Below, one piece after another: positions 54,356 to 63,514 of a DNA stretch of 64,000 bases. The stretch is from an uncultured Lachnospiraceae bacterium. Lineage in GTDB: Bacteria > Bacillota > Clostridia > Lachnospirales > Lachnospiraceae. The DNA lies in assembly GCA_934293375.1 (NCBI GenBank), contig CAKQYS010000001.1:361735-425734 (forward strand), in the 5' to 3' direction. The first letter of the stretch is position 1, and each line of letters starts with the position of its first letter. The notes beneath the pieces are model-generated. The model was not told where the DNA came from. It saw only the letters and a list, made by a program, of their open reading frames with translations, and searched no databases. The position numbers were made by a program, and so were the translations under genes.

Positions 54356-54517
54356 TTTATCACCTGATCATTCTACTCAAATATGATACCCAAAAACACG
54401 ATTTCCATAATATTATATGGAAATTGAGATTATAAATCAACTCTGCATCATTCCATAATTGATTTTTTATACAATATCCGATATGATATCTATATCAGTT
54501 TTATCAGGAGGCATGCC

Positions 54518-55585
54518 ATGCAATTTATAGAAAAAGCAGTCAATTCAACGCGAGATATTTATTTTTGCAAACACTATCCAAAGGAACAGATCCTGTTCTT
54601 TGATATTGAAACAACCGGATTTTCTGCAGTCTCTACCAAACTCTATTTTATCGGATGCATGACCTACGCTACGGACGGATGGGTAGTGTCTACCTGGTTT
54701 AATGACGATGGCAATTCAGAAGAACAAATGTTGTCTGCCTTTATGGAATACATTTCCCATTATCGGGTACTCATCCATTACAATGGTGATGGTTTCGATA
54801 TTCCCTATCTGCAGCAAAAATGCAAAACCTATCACATTCCTTCGATCTTTTCATCACTCACCAGCATTGATCTATACAAGCTGATCCGACCATACCGGCA
54901 TCTGCTTGATCTTCCTAACCTGAAACTAAAGACGATCGAGGAATTCTTAGGAATCACCAGAACGGACATTTATACCGGAGGAGACCTGATTGCCGTTTAT
55001 GACAATTATTTGCGTACACAGAACCAGACACTGTTCTCACAATTATATACACACAATTATGAAGACATCTGCAATATGCTTATCTGCTCAGATATTGCTT
55101 ATTATAAAGAGGCCTTTGACGGCAATGCAACCAATATACAGATGCAGATCTCAAAGGATCAGTTCAAGATTTCCTGCCAGACATATCTGCCGAGAACCCT
55201 TACACTCACAAAACAGCAGACACATTTATATGCAGATCATGAAAAAATGGTGCTGACGATCCCTGTCATCAACACCACATTAAATTATTATTTCCCAAAC
55301 TATAAGGACTACTACTATCTGCCCATTGAAGACACTGCGATCCATAAAAGCGTAGCTGTCTATATGGACAAAAACTACCGCCAGAAAGCCACTAGAGAAA
55401 ACTGTTATCAAAAAATAACCGATACATTCATCCCAACCTATCACTATGCAGCCGAGAAATGTTTTGGCACTTCCTATAGTGGGCATAACCATTATATGTT
55501 GCTCTCAGAAACCGGTTCTGACACATTTGACTGTGCCGGCTATCTAAAAAATGCTCTGGCGTGGTTTCTTCTGGTAAAAGAATGA
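54518..55585 (+). CDS. YprB-like ribonuclease H-fold exonuclease
   Basis: A 355-aa protein with a DEDD exonuclease core: LFFDIETTGF gives Asp29 and Glu31. LIHYNGDGFDIPYLQQK supplies the second Asp. THNYEDICNMLICS supplies the last Asp block. The family (YprB/RNase H-like, COG3359) is poorly characterised and lacks the TPR of the Bacillus protein. The ATG follows AGGAGG. The 3' end overlaps the convergent cheR by 42 bp. Confidence 0.88.
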   Translation: MQFIEKAVNSTRDIYFCKHYPKEQILFFDIETTGFSAVSTKLYFIGCMTYATDGWVVSTWFNDDGNSEEQMLSAFMEYISHYRVLIHYNGDGFDIPYLQQKCKTYHIPSIFSSLTSIDLYKLIRPYRHLLDLPNLKLKTIEEFLGITRTDIYTGGDLIAVYDNYLRTQNQTLFSQLYTHNYEDICNMLICSDIAYYKEAFDGNATNIQMQISKDQFKISCQTYLPRTLTLTKQQTHLYADHEKMVLTIPVINTTLNYYFPNYKDYYYLPIEDTAIHKSVAVYMDKNYRQKATRENCYQKITDTFIPTYHYAAEKCFGTSYSGHNHYMLLSETGSDTFDCAGYLKNALAWFLLVKE

Positions 55586-56344
55586 CCTGTATACTGAAAA
55601 TCCAAGTTCATCAGCATGCATGATCTGTTCTGTACTGCCTATAAACAGCATGCCATTTGGTGTAAGCGACTTATGGAACTGTCTATATATCATATTCTTT
55701 GCCTCGTCTGTAAAATAAATCACCACATTTCTACAGACGATCATATCTACATTCGTGAAATACGGATCTTCCAACAGATTATGCTTCCGAAATTCAATAC
55801 ATTGTCTCAATTCAGCTGATATCTGACAATTACGGCCATCCGGTGTCTTCGTAAAATATTTTTGATAAAATTCTTTTGGAAGTCCCGCAAGGCTCTTTTC
55901 CGCATAAACTCCCAGCTGTGCTTTCCGCAAAACTGCCTCATCAATATCCGTCGCATAAATCTTCACTTGGCTAAGCGGCATATACCTGGCAAGGATCATA
56001 GCGATCGTATAAGGTTCATCCCCGGTCGAACACGCTGCACTCCAGATCGTCAGTTTTCTTCCTGATGCTTGTTTCACAAGTACCGGCAAAATGTCTTTCT
56101 CAAATACCTGCCACTGCCCCGGATTCCGATAGAATTCAGACACATTAATGGTCAAATGATTGACAAATGCATCCAATAATGCATGATCCGTCCGCAGGCC
56201 ACGCATAAAGGATTCATAGCCTGCATATCCATGACGAGCAATCAATGCATCAATCCTACGTTTCATCTGTTTTTCCTTATAAAAATCCAAATTGATATTC
56301 GTCAATCGATATACATCTTTCTTAAATGCCTCATAATCATACAT
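55544..56344 (-). CDS. cheR: Chemotaxis protein methyltransferase CheR
   Basis: It methylates glutamates of chemoreceptors using SAM. Length is 266 aa. An N-terminal all-helical domain (residues 1-75) precedes the methyltransferase, with ACSTGDEPYTIAMIL (the usual Glu is Asp here), IYATDIDEAVLRKAQ and FTNVDMIVCRNVVIYF. It stands apart from the flagellar operon, alone on the minus strand. Confidence 0.95.
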   Translation of the reverse strand: MYDYEAFKKDVYRLTNINLDFYKEKQMKRRIDALIARHGYAGYESFMRGLRTDHALLDAFVNHLTINVSEFYRNPGQWQVFEKDILPVLVKQASGRKLTIWSAACSTGDEPYTIAMILARYMPLSQVKIYATDIDEAVLRKAQLGVYAEKSLAGLPKEFYQKYFTKTPDGRNCQISAELRQCIEFRKHNLLEDPYFTNVDMIVCRNVVIYFTDEAKNMIYRQFHKSLTPNGMLFIGSTEQIMHADELGFSVYRSFFYQKKPRQSIF

Positions 56345-56394
56345 ACCGAAGCCTCCCTACTATATATTTCTATGCACAAACGGTAACACTTTAT

Positions 56395-56434
56395 GTAAAA
56401 AGAAAGCCAGATAACCGTATGATTATCTGGCTTA
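56395..56434 (-). terminator. Terminator of rpsA
   Basis: The stem AGCCAGATAA/TTATCTGGCT with a loop of about 8 nt is followed on the minus strand by TTCTTTTTAC. It lies between rpsA and cheR. Confidence 0.85.
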
Positions 56435-56455
56435 CACATCATAATCTAGATCAAA

Positions 56456-57541
56456 TTACTCCTCTGATGCATTCTCTTCTGCATCGTCCGGTAACAGAGC
56501 CTTCATGCTTAAGCTGATCTTCTTGTCCTCTAATCTGAAATCAACTACCTTAGCCTCGATCTCCTGACCAACCTTCAAAACATCTGAAGGCTTCTCGATA
56601 TGCTCCTTAGCAATCTGAGATACATGTAATAATGCATCTACACCCGGCTCAAGCTCTACGAATGCACCAAAATCTGTCATACGTGCAACCTTACCTGTTA
56701 CGATCTGGCCTACAGCATACTTCTCATCTGCATGTAACCAAGGATTCTGATCTTCAAACTTCAGACTCAGTGCAATCTTAGAACCCTGAATATCCTTGAT
56801 GAATACCTTAACCTGATCACCAACATTAAATACCTTCTTAGGATTCTCCACTCTGCCCCAAGACATCTCTGAAATATGAAGCAGACCATCTGCACCACCT
56901 AAATCAATAAATGCACCGAAATCTGTTACATTCTTAACTACACCTTCTACAGTATCGCCAACATTGATTCTCTCAAATAATGCCTTCTGTGCAGCTTCCT
57001 TCTGTGCAACGATCAACTGCTTTCTGTTACCAATAATTCTTCTCTTGCGAGGATTGAACTCTGTGATCACGAACTCAATCTCCTGATCCTTATACTTCGT
57101 AAGATCCTTCTCATAAGTATCTGATACCAGGCTGGCAGGAATGAATACTCTTCCCTCGTCTACTGTTACGCTCAATCCACCATCTAATACCTGTGTAACC
57201 TTAGCCTTTAATACCTCGCCGTCATTAAATGCCTTCTCTAATCTCTCATTTGCCTTCTCGGCTGCAACTCTCTTGTATGACAGAGAAACCTGTCCCTCGC
57301 CATCATTTACCTTCACAACCTTAGCCTGCATGGTATCTCCTACCTGCACCTTTGTTGTCAGATCAACATTCGCCTCATTAGAGTACTCCGCTCTTGAGAT
57401 GATACCATCAGCCTTATAACCAATGTTTAATACGATCTCGTCTTCCTTTACAGAGATTACGGTACCCTCCACGATCTGACCATTGTGAATGCTCACCGGC
57501 TTCTCCTCATTTAATAACTGTTCAAAACTCATTTCTGACAT
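56456..57541 (-). CDS. rpsA: S1 RNA-binding domain protein, 30S ribosomal protein S1 type
   Basis: A 361-aa protein with four S1 repeats, at about residues 18-90, 105-170, 190-258 and 275-344. The repeat marks are seen in EGVVKNVTDFGAFIDLGGADGLLHISEMSW and TGKVARMTDFGAFVELEPGVDALLHVSQ. Firmicute S1 proteins with four repeats are shorter than E. coli S1. The start ATG 57541 is 10 nt from AAGGAGG and overlaps the ispH stop by 13 bases; another ATG three codons on is possible. It ends the cmk-ispH-rpsA unit. Confidence 0.95.
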   Translation of the reverse strand: MSEMSFEQLLNEEKPVSIHNGQIVEGTVISVKEDEIVLNIGYKADGIISRAEYSNEANVDLTTKVQVGDTMQAKVVKVNDGEGQVSLSYKRVAAEKANERLEKAFNDGEVLKAKVTQVLDGGLSVTVDEGRVFIPASLVSDTYEKDLTKYKDQEIEFVITEFNPRKRRIIGNRKQLIVAQKEAAQKALFERINVGDTVEGVVKNVTDFGAFIDLGGADGLLHISEMSWGRVENPKKVFNVGDQVKVFIKDIQGSKIALSLKFEDQNPWLHADEKYAVGQIVTGKVARMTDFGAFVELEPGVDALLHVSQIAKEHIEKPSDVLKVGQEIEAKVVDFRLEDKKISLSMKALLPDDAEENASEE

Positions 57542-58368
57542 GCTATAAGAACCTCCTTAATTATATTATTTGGGGTAGATGCCCCTGCAGTAATACCTAC
57601 CCTACTAACGGATTCAAAAGCTGTCAAATCCAAATCAACAAGTGTCTGTATATAGTAAGTATTCTCACATTCTTTTTTGCTAATATCATATAGCTTTTGT
57701 GTGTTTGAACTGTTCATACTACCAATCACGATCATCGCATCTACATCTGCAGCCAAGGCTTTCGCTTCCAGCTGTCGTTCACGCGTTGCGCCACAAATGG
57801 TATTATAAACATTTAGATTATACCTTTTTCTTTCTAAAATTTCAAGTACATGTTTAAAATTTGTCATATTAAATGTTGTTTGAGCTATAATACAGTGTTT
57901 TTCCTCGAATTGTGGCATGATTTTTTCAGCATCTTCCGGTGACTCAATGATCACCGGCGTGTTCTGACACCAGCCAACAATACCTTCAACCTCCGGATGT
58001 CTGCGGCTTCCTACAATATAGATCTGATTGCCTTTGCCACTCTCTTCCCATGCAATATTATGAATTTTCTTTACAAAGGGGCAGGTTGCATCTACCAACT
58101 GCAATCCCTGTTTAGCGATCTGGTCATAAACCGACTTCCCTACACCATGCGAACGGATCACGATCGTTCCACTCGTAAGACCACACAATTCTTCAAAATC
58201 AGAAATCACCTTCACTCCTTTGGACTCTAGGTCCCGGATAACCTCTTCATTATGAATGATCGGGCCATAGGTATAGACATCTCCTTTTCCGATCTGTTCA
58301 TAGACAGTATCTACCGCACGCCTTACACCGAAACAAAAACCTGCTGTCTTCGCTACTGTAACTTCCAT
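57529..58368 (-). CDS. ispH: 4-hydroxy-3-methylbut-2-enyl diphosphate reductase IspH
   Basis: The last enzyme of the MEP isoprenoid route, with a [4Fe-4S] cluster held by Cys12 (AGFCFGV), Cys96 (ATCPFV) and Cys192 (NTICGATRERQ). The active-site Thr/Glu regions are IIAQTTFNM and SHGVGK. Length is 279 aa. In Clostridia IspH is often fused to S1; here they are separate overlapping genes. The ATG follows AAGGAG. Confidence 0.97.
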   Translation of the reverse strand: MEVTVAKTAGFCFGVRRAVDTVYEQIGKGDVYTYGPIIHNEEVIRDLESKGVKVISDFEELCGLTSGTIVIRSHGVGKSVYDQIAKQGLQLVDATCPFVKKIHNIAWEESGKGNQIYIVGSRRHPEVEGIVGWCQNTPVIIESPEDAEKIMPQFEEKHCIIAQTTFNMTNFKHVLEILERKRYNLNVYNTICGATRERQLEAKALAADVDAMIVIGSMNSSNTQKLYDISKKECENTYYIQTLVDLDLTAFESVSRVGITAGASTPNNIIKEVLIACQK

Positions 58369-58380
58369 AATCTGTACTCC

Positions 58381-59031
58381 TTAAACCAGCTTCTTAATCG
58401 CATCTACAACTTCATCTATATTCATATCGGAACTGTCAATATAGATTGCATCTTCTGCCTGCTTGAGCGGGGCGATCTCTCTGTTCATATCCCGGGTATC
58501 CCGTTCAATAATGTCATGTTCAATCTGATCAAGATCTGCAGCTTCTCCCTTCTCCAGAAGCTCTTTATATCTCCGGTTGGCACGCTCTTTGGAAGACGCT
58601 GTCAGGAACACCTTTACATTAGCATTTGGCAATACATTGGTGCCAATATCTCTTCCATCCATCACCACATTACAGGTTTCTGCCAGATCCCGTTGAAGAT
58701 CCAGCAGGGCAGCCCGTACCTGTGGCTTGGCAGATGAAACCGATGCCATATTGCCGACATCCTCCGTCCTAAGAAATGCCGTCACATTTTCATCATTTAA
58801 ATAAACTTGCTGCACATCATTTTCATATCGGATCTCTATGTTGACGCTTTCTAATCCCTTTGTAAGTGCAGCCGCATTCTCGACATCCACATCATTTGTC
58901 AGTAAATAATATGCAATCGCACGATACATCGCACCGGTATCCACATAAATAAATCCCAGTTCCTTTGCCACTCTTTTTGCAATCGTACTCTTTCCGGCAC
59001 CTGCCGGTCCATCAATTGCTATGTTGATCAT
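58381..59031 (-). CDS. cmk: Cytidylate kinase
   Basis: It phosphorylates CMP and dCMP. The P-loop is IDGPAGAGKSTIAKR (residues 5-19), DTGAMYRAIAYY follows, and VVMDGRDIGTNVLP is the second conserved box. Length is 216 aa. The ATG follows GAGGAGG. It leads the cmk-ispH-rpsA cluster common in Clostridia. Confidence 0.97.
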   Translation of the reverse strand: MINIAIDGPAGAGKSTIAKRVAKELGFIYVDTGAMYRAIAYYLLTNDVDVENAAALTKGLESVNIEIRYENDVQQVYLNDENVTAFLRTEDVGNMASVSSAKPQVRAALLDLQRDLAETCNVVMDGRDIGTNVLPNANVKVFLTASSKERANRRYKELLEKGEAADLDQIEHDIIERDTRDMNREIAPLKQAEDAIYIDSSDMNIDEVVDAIKKLV

Positions 59032-59085
59032 CTCTATATCCTCCTCGTAGTCTCAAGACTTCCATCCTGATTCATGATTTATTCA

Positions 59086-60339
59086 TTACTCGTGATCAGA
59101 TCCACTGTCATTGGCAGCATTCACACCCGCCAGATAACCGGTAGACCATGCAATCTGCAGATTAAATCCGCCTGTCAGTGCATCCAGATCAAGCACCTCG
59201 CCAGCAAAATACAAATGCTTCGTCAATTTCGATTCCATCGTACCGGGGTCGATCTCTTTCACATTCACGCCACCCTTTGTGATGATCGCTTCATCCCATC
59301 CACGAAGACCTCTGATAGCAAATGGCAGATGTTTTACTGTATTTAACAGCTGTCTGCGTTCTTCCCTTGTCAGTTCATTGACCTTCTTCTCTCCATCCAG
59401 TCCACTCTTTGCGATCACAACAGGAATCAATGCCTTGAGCAGCAGCTTCTCTAATCCATTCTTCAGCTGCTTATTCTGGAAGATCTGAAAATCCTTCAAA
59501 AGACGCTCGTCAAGCTGTTTATCTGACAGAGCCGGCTTCAAATCGATCGTCATCGTAAGCTTCTTATTCAAGTATTTATGAATATATGCACTTGCCTTGA
59601 TTATGATCGGTCCACTCACACCAAAATGGGTAAACAGCATTTCTCCAAAATCGGAATACACCTTTTTGCCGTCTGCAAATATTGTAACAGAAACATTTTT
59701 TAATGCAATACCCATTAACTCCCTGCAACAGGCATCCTCTAATTCAAACGGCACCAGCGATGGCTCCGGTGTCATGATCTTGTGTCCAGCCATTTGTGCA
59801 AATTCATATCCATCCGGACATGCACCGGTTCTCGGATATGAGATGCCGCCACACGCTACGATCACACGATCCGCCAGAAGTTTTTCCTGTCCTCCTGTTA
59901 CAACCACACCTTTGCATATATGCTCCTCAATGATCAAATGTTTCACCTTCGTATGCAGCCTTACGGTTACACCGAGTCTCTTTAACTCTTTCTCCAGAGC
60001 CTTGATCACATCAGATGAATGATCTGACTGTGGAAAAACACGATTGCCCCGCTCCACCTTACACGGCATCCCCAAAGCTTCAAAGAAATCCATTACCATT
60101 TCATTTGAAAAACTATAAAATGCACTATACATAAACTTCGGATTCGTTACCACATTGCGAAACAAATCCTCTGTATCGCAGGCATTCGTCAGGTTACATC
60201 TGCCCTTTCCTGTAATAAATAGTTTCTTTCCAAGCTTCTCATTCTGCTCTAATAAAACGACCTCGCTCCCATTGCGTGCTGCAAATATTGCTGACAGCAT
60301 GCCGGCAGCGCCACCGCCAATCACCAGTATCTTTGTCAT
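59086..60339 (-). CDS. NAD(P)/FAD-dependent oxidoreductase (HI0933/BaiN family)
   Basis: A 417-aa flavoprotein. The FAD-binding loop is ILVIGGGAAGMLSAIFAA (residues 4-21), followed by KLGKKLFITGKGRCNLTNAC, the family signature. The C-terminal FAD motif is LYFAGEVLDLDALTGGFNLQ. The family includes BaiN of Clostridium scindens, proposed in bile-acid reduction; that role should not be assumed here. It lies 54 bp upstream of cmk, a common clostridial neighbour. Confidence 0.92.
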   Translation of the reverse strand: MTKILVIGGGAAGMLSAIFAARNGSEVVLLEQNEKLGKKLFITGKGRCNLTNACDTEDLFRNVVTNPKFMYSAFYSFSNEMVMDFFEALGMPCKVERGNRVFPQSDHSSDVIKALEKELKRLGVTVRLHTKVKHLIIEEHICKGVVVTGGQEKLLADRVIVACGGISYPRTGACPDGYEFAQMAGHKIMTPEPSLVPFELEDACCRELMGIALKNVSVTIFADGKKVYSDFGEMLFTHFGVSGPIIIKASAYIHKYLNKKLTMTIDLKPALSDKQLDERLLKDFQIFQNKQLKNGLEKLLLKALIPVVIAKSGLDGEKKVNELTREERRQLLNTVKHLPFAIRGLRGWDEAIITKGGVNVKEIDPGTMESKLTKHLYFAGEVLDLDALTGGFNLQIAWSTGYLAGVNAANDSGSDHE

Positions 60340-60353
60340 ATCTCTATCCCCAT

Positions 60354-60575
60354 CTAATTTCTCAGCTTACCCTCTGCAATATCCCGTTCTGTCAGATATC
60401 CCGTAGAAAATGCGGCATTACATTCTGATATCTCCTTTACTCCATTGATATAATCCGCATACAGATCCCAAATATCCATACCGCCATCTGTCTCCAATTC
60501 ATTATCCGGCAGCCATTCTTTGATCAAGGCGATCCGCTCCTCTTTTGTTGTATCTTTGATCAATGTCGATTTCAT
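60354..60575 (-). CDS. Small uncharacterised protein (73 aa)
   Basis: The ATG has GGAGG 9 nt upstream and the gene ends 14 bp before the flavoprotein gene, so it is likely translated. The sequence starts STLIKDTTKEERIALIKEWL and ends ECNAAFSTGYLTERDI, acidic and helical without cysteines other than one. It resembles short clostridial proteins that are sometimes mislabelled as PurH; no enzymatic domain is visible. Function unknown. Confidence 0.7.
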   Translation of the reverse strand: MKSTLIKDTTKEERIALIKEWLPDNELETDGGMDIWDLYADYINGVKEISECNAAFSTGYLTERDIAEGKLRN

Positions 60576-60627
60576 CTATATTATCCTCCATATTCATAAA
60601 TCACAAACGATGCCGGATATCAAAAAA

Positions 60628-61449
60628 TCAATCATCATCTTCGTCATCATCATCATCATCTTCTTCATATTCATCGTAATCATCATCCGAATCAATTACA
60701 GTCACATAGCATTTATAAACAACACCGTGTACCTTCGCTTTGATTGTAGCAGTACCCTCTTCGTCCGCATATAAAACTCCATCATCAACATCACACACAT
60801 CATCATCCGAAGAATACCATTCAATGTCATCAGCATGCTTGCAGCCCTTCAATCGAATTTCGACTGAATCGGTTTTCGCTTCATCAATTGTGATCCTGGT
60901 CTTACTTAGCTTTGGTGTTTCTACATATACCTTGCAAGTGGTCTTCAAACTTCCCCTGACCACGGTGATCGTGGCAGATCCTTTTGCGACAGCCTTAACT
61001 TTTCCGCTGGAAGATACCTTAGCTACCTTCTTGTTACTACTCTTCCATGAAATCTTACCAGATCCGCCCTTGCACTTTAACTGTTTCGTTTTCCCTTTGA
61101 TCATAGTAATTTCTGACGCATTCAAAGTCAACCTGTTTGCTGTCGTTGTCTTATTGGTCGACGACTTTCCACTTCCGGCAGAACTTCCCGATGTACTTTT
61201 GCTTGACGGTTCGCCACCCGGAAAGCATTTTGCACAAGGTGTTAATCCTCGTGATTTAGCAGCTGATAAAGTAGATGCCGAATAGTTTCCTCTTCCGCAT
61301 TTGTGCGAGTGATATTTACTTCCTGTCGGCGTCACATACACCGTACGATCTGCATATGCCTTCATCGTAACACCTGAATCCCCAAAAGGTGCCACTACCA
61401 TACACATCACCAATGAAATACTGAACAAAAGTTTCTTTACTGTCTTCAT
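60628..61449 (-). CDS. Secreted protein with zinc-like motif, Ig-like domains and acidic tail
   Basis: A 273-aa exported protein. The signal peptide covers residues 1-34 (ending MKAYAD). Next comes VYVTPTGSKYHSHKCGRGNY with LTPCAKCFPGG, a Cys/His motif also found beside secreted nucleases and likely metal-binding. A Ser/Thr linker follows, then two bacterial Ig-like (Big2-type) domains: ITMIKGKTKQLKC with KVAKVSSSGKVKAVAKGSATITV, and a shorter divergent one. It ends in an Asp/Glu run encoded by GAT/GAC repeats. ATG 61449 has GGAGG 8 nt upstream. No sortase or membrane anchor is visible. Confidence 0.85.
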   Translation of the reverse strand: MKTVKKLLFSISLVMCMVVAPFGDSGVTMKAYADRTVYVTPTGSKYHSHKCGRGNYSASTLSAAKSRGLTPCAKCFPGGEPSSKSTSGSSAGSGKSSTNKTTTANRLTLNASEITMIKGKTKQLKCKGGSGKISWKSSNKKVAKVSSSGKVKAVAKGSATITVVRGSLKTTCKVYVETPKLSKTRITIDEAKTDSVEIRLKGCKHADDIEWYSSDDDVCDVDDGVLYADEEGTATIKAKVHGVVYKCYVTVIDSDDDYDEYEEDDDDDDEDDD

Positions 61450-61496
61450 AAGCAATTCCTCCATAGAACATAATTATGTATACACATCACAATTTC

Positions 61497-61525
61497 ATTA
61501 TGCCCTATAGAGACTCAAATTTCAA
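61497..61525 (-). promoter_or_regulatory. Candidate promoter of the Ig-like protein gene
   Basis: TTGAAA (61520-61525) and CATAAT (61497-61502) are 17 bp apart on the minus strand. The start codon is about 48 bp downstream. Confidence 0.5.
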
Positions 61526-61822
61526 TAACAGATACCTAATGATTACCTGTTTCTGCATACGATACTCCGCAAAAATTTCCGGATCTTCTGCAAATAGGGA
61601 GTTGTATCTTTTTTATCTTTGAATTGCATTTGTTGTTTTAATAAACATAAACAACACGGCTATCTTTGTAGCAACATTAAATTTTCCACATTTCTATTGC
61701 ACAAACACATATAAAATGCTATGATACAAAAAGTTTGAATTTTATATAGAAAGCAGACCTTTGTTATTTATAATAACAATAAAAATTTCTGTCTATATAT
61801 CACTTTACGAAAGGGAAACGCC
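61526..61822 (+). promoter_or_regulatory. Ugd leader region with promoter and palindrome
   Basis: Intergenic AT-rich DNA. On the plus strand TTGCAC (61697-61702) and TATGAT (61720-61725) are 17 bp apart. A palindrome TTGTTAT-5-ATAACAA (61761-61779) lies in the leader and may be an operator for the HTH domain of the downstream protein. The rest holds no ORF with a ribosome site. Confidence 0.5.
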
Positions 61823-63304
61823 ATGAAAAAATTATCAACTGCTCTTTTAGCAGATATTGTAACTAGCAAAAGAAAAGCACTTGGTCTTACCCAGACTCAG
61901 GTTTCTGAAAAAACCGGCATCAATCGTTCTCAGCTATCTCGCCTAGAGCAGGAAGACTATTGTCCATTAATTCCACAGTTAGAAGCTCTTGGAGAGGTAT
62001 TAGGTTTTGAACTAGACGATGTATTCATCAACGCAAAGAACAAAAAAATGGAATCGCCGTCTCCTCTTAATATTGCCGTTGCCGGTACCGGTTATGTAGG
62101 TCTTTCCATTGCAACACTTCTTGCACAGCACAACCATGTAACCGCTGTTGATATCATTCCTGAAAAGGTAGAGCTGATTAACAATAAAAAATCTCCAATT
62201 CAGGATGATTATATCGAGATGTACTTAGCCAAAAAAGAATTAGATCTTACCGCTACACTTGACGGCGAAGCAGCATATAAGGATGCAGATTTCGTTGTCA
62301 TTGCAGCGCCTACCAACTATGATAGCAAGAAGAACTACTTTGATACCTCTGCTGTGGAAGCAGTCATTGAACTTGTATTAAAAGTAAATCCAGATGCAAT
62401 CATGGTGATCAAGTCAACCATCCCGGTTGGATATACAGAGTCTGTCAGAAAGAAATACAACACGAATAACATTATCTTCAGTCCTGAATTCTTAAGAGAA
62501 TCAAAGGCTTTATATGATAACCTTTATCCAAGCCGCATCATCGTATCAACCGACCATAACGATGAAAGACTTGTTAATATCTCTCATAAATTTGCAGCTC
62601 TCCTACAGGAAGGTGCTTTGAAAGAAGATATTGATACCTTATTCATGGGATTTACAGAAGCAGAGGCAGTCAAACTTTTTGCCAATACCTATCTTGCACT
62701 GCGTGTATCTTACTTTAATGAATTAGATACTTACGCTGAAATAAAAGGTCTAAATACCCAGGAGATTATAAACGGTGTCTGTTTAGACCCTCGTATAGGA
62801 AGCCACTATAATAACCCAAGCTTCGGTTATGGCGGATACTGCCTGCCAAAAGACACAAAACAGCTTCTTGCCAATTATAACGATGTACCTCAGAATATGA
62901 TGAGTGCGATCGTAGAAAGTAATCGAACACGAAAAGACTTTATTGCCGATCGTGTACTGCAAATGGCCGGATATTACAGCTATGATGATAATAACACCTA
63001 TGACTCAAGCAAAGAAAAAGCGGTTACCATCGGGGTGTACAGACTCACAATGAAATCTAATTCCGACAACTTCCGTCAGTCTTCTATTCAAGGAGTTATG
63101 AAGCGAATCAAGGCCAAAGGTGCCACCGTTGTCATTTATGAGCCTACCCTGCAGGACGGCGACACCTTTTTCGGGTCTACTGTGGTCAATGATATCGAAC
63201 AATTCAAGCAAATGTCCGATGCCATTATCGCAAATCGGTATGATGATATTCTGAATGATGTACAAGCCAAGGTGTACACAAGAGATCTGTTTCGTAGAGA
63301 TTAA
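61823..63304 (+). CDS. UDP-glucose 6-dehydrogenase fused to an N-terminal XRE-type HTH
   Basis: A 493-aa protein. Residues about 8-65 form a complete helix-turn-helix of the XRE class (LTQTQVSEKTGINRSQLSRLE). After a short linker the dehydrogenase begins: NAD loop AVAGTGYVGLS (about 85-95), STIPVGYTE, Lys284 in EAVKLFANTY, and catalytic Cys340 in YGGYCLPKD. It would make UDP-glucuronate for capsule or exopolysaccharide. The fusion is in frame without stop or internal ribosome site, so it appears real. The start follows AAAGGG. The neighbourhood has no capsule genes. Confidence 0.9.
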   Translation: MKKLSTALLADIVTSKRKALGLTQTQVSEKTGINRSQLSRLEQEDYCPLIPQLEALGEVLGFELDDVFINAKNKKMESPSPLNIAVAGTGYVGLSIATLLAQHNHVTAVDIIPEKVELINNKKSPIQDDYIEMYLAKKELDLTATLDGEAAYKDADFVVIAAPTNYDSKKNYFDTSAVEAVIELVLKVNPDAIMVIKSTIPVGYTESVRKKYNTNNIIFSPEFLRESKALYDNLYPSRIIVSTDHNDERLVNISHKFAALLQEGALKEDIDTLFMGFTEAEAVKLFANTYLALRVSYFNELDTYAEIKGLNTQEIINGVCLDPRIGSHYNNPSFGYGGYCLPKDTKQLLANYNDVPQNMMSAIVESNRTRKDFIADRVLQMAGYYSYDDNNTYDSSKEKAVTIGVYRLTMKSNSDNFRQSSIQGVMKRIKAKGATVVIYEPTLQDGDTFFGSTVVNDIEQFKQMSDAIIANRYDDILNDVQAKVYTRDLFRRD

Positions 63305-63473
63305 GCAGGCATCATCCACCGTCCACACGCCGACATCAAACCCTGCATTGACAAACAGATTTCTGAATCCAGTCTGTCACCAGTGCAATTAAATGCCGGA
63401 ACCAGTTTGGTACTCTTTTGGAAACTTCTAGATGTTATACATCATCCAAGCATGATCATCATTCATTTATAAA

Positions 63474-63505
63474 AAGGACGGAGCAGATCATCTGTCCCGT
63501 CCCAT
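63474..63505 (-). terminator. Terminator of the Rpn-type gene
   Basis: The stem GGACGG/CCGTCC with partial inner pairing (ACAGAT/ATCTG) is followed on the minus strand by five T. The 63305-63473 stretch between this and ugd shows nothing recognisable. Confidence 0.8.
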
Positions 63506-63514
63506 TCATGATAC

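Noticed and set aside
54356..54517. LexA/SOS box between the Y-family polymerase and YprB-like genes
   Set aside because: No GAACNNNNGTTC-type palindrome was found in the gap.
63305..63473. Possible small gene between ugd and the Rpn-type gene
   Set aside because: No ORF with a ribosome site and no RNA fold beyond the Rpn terminator was seen.
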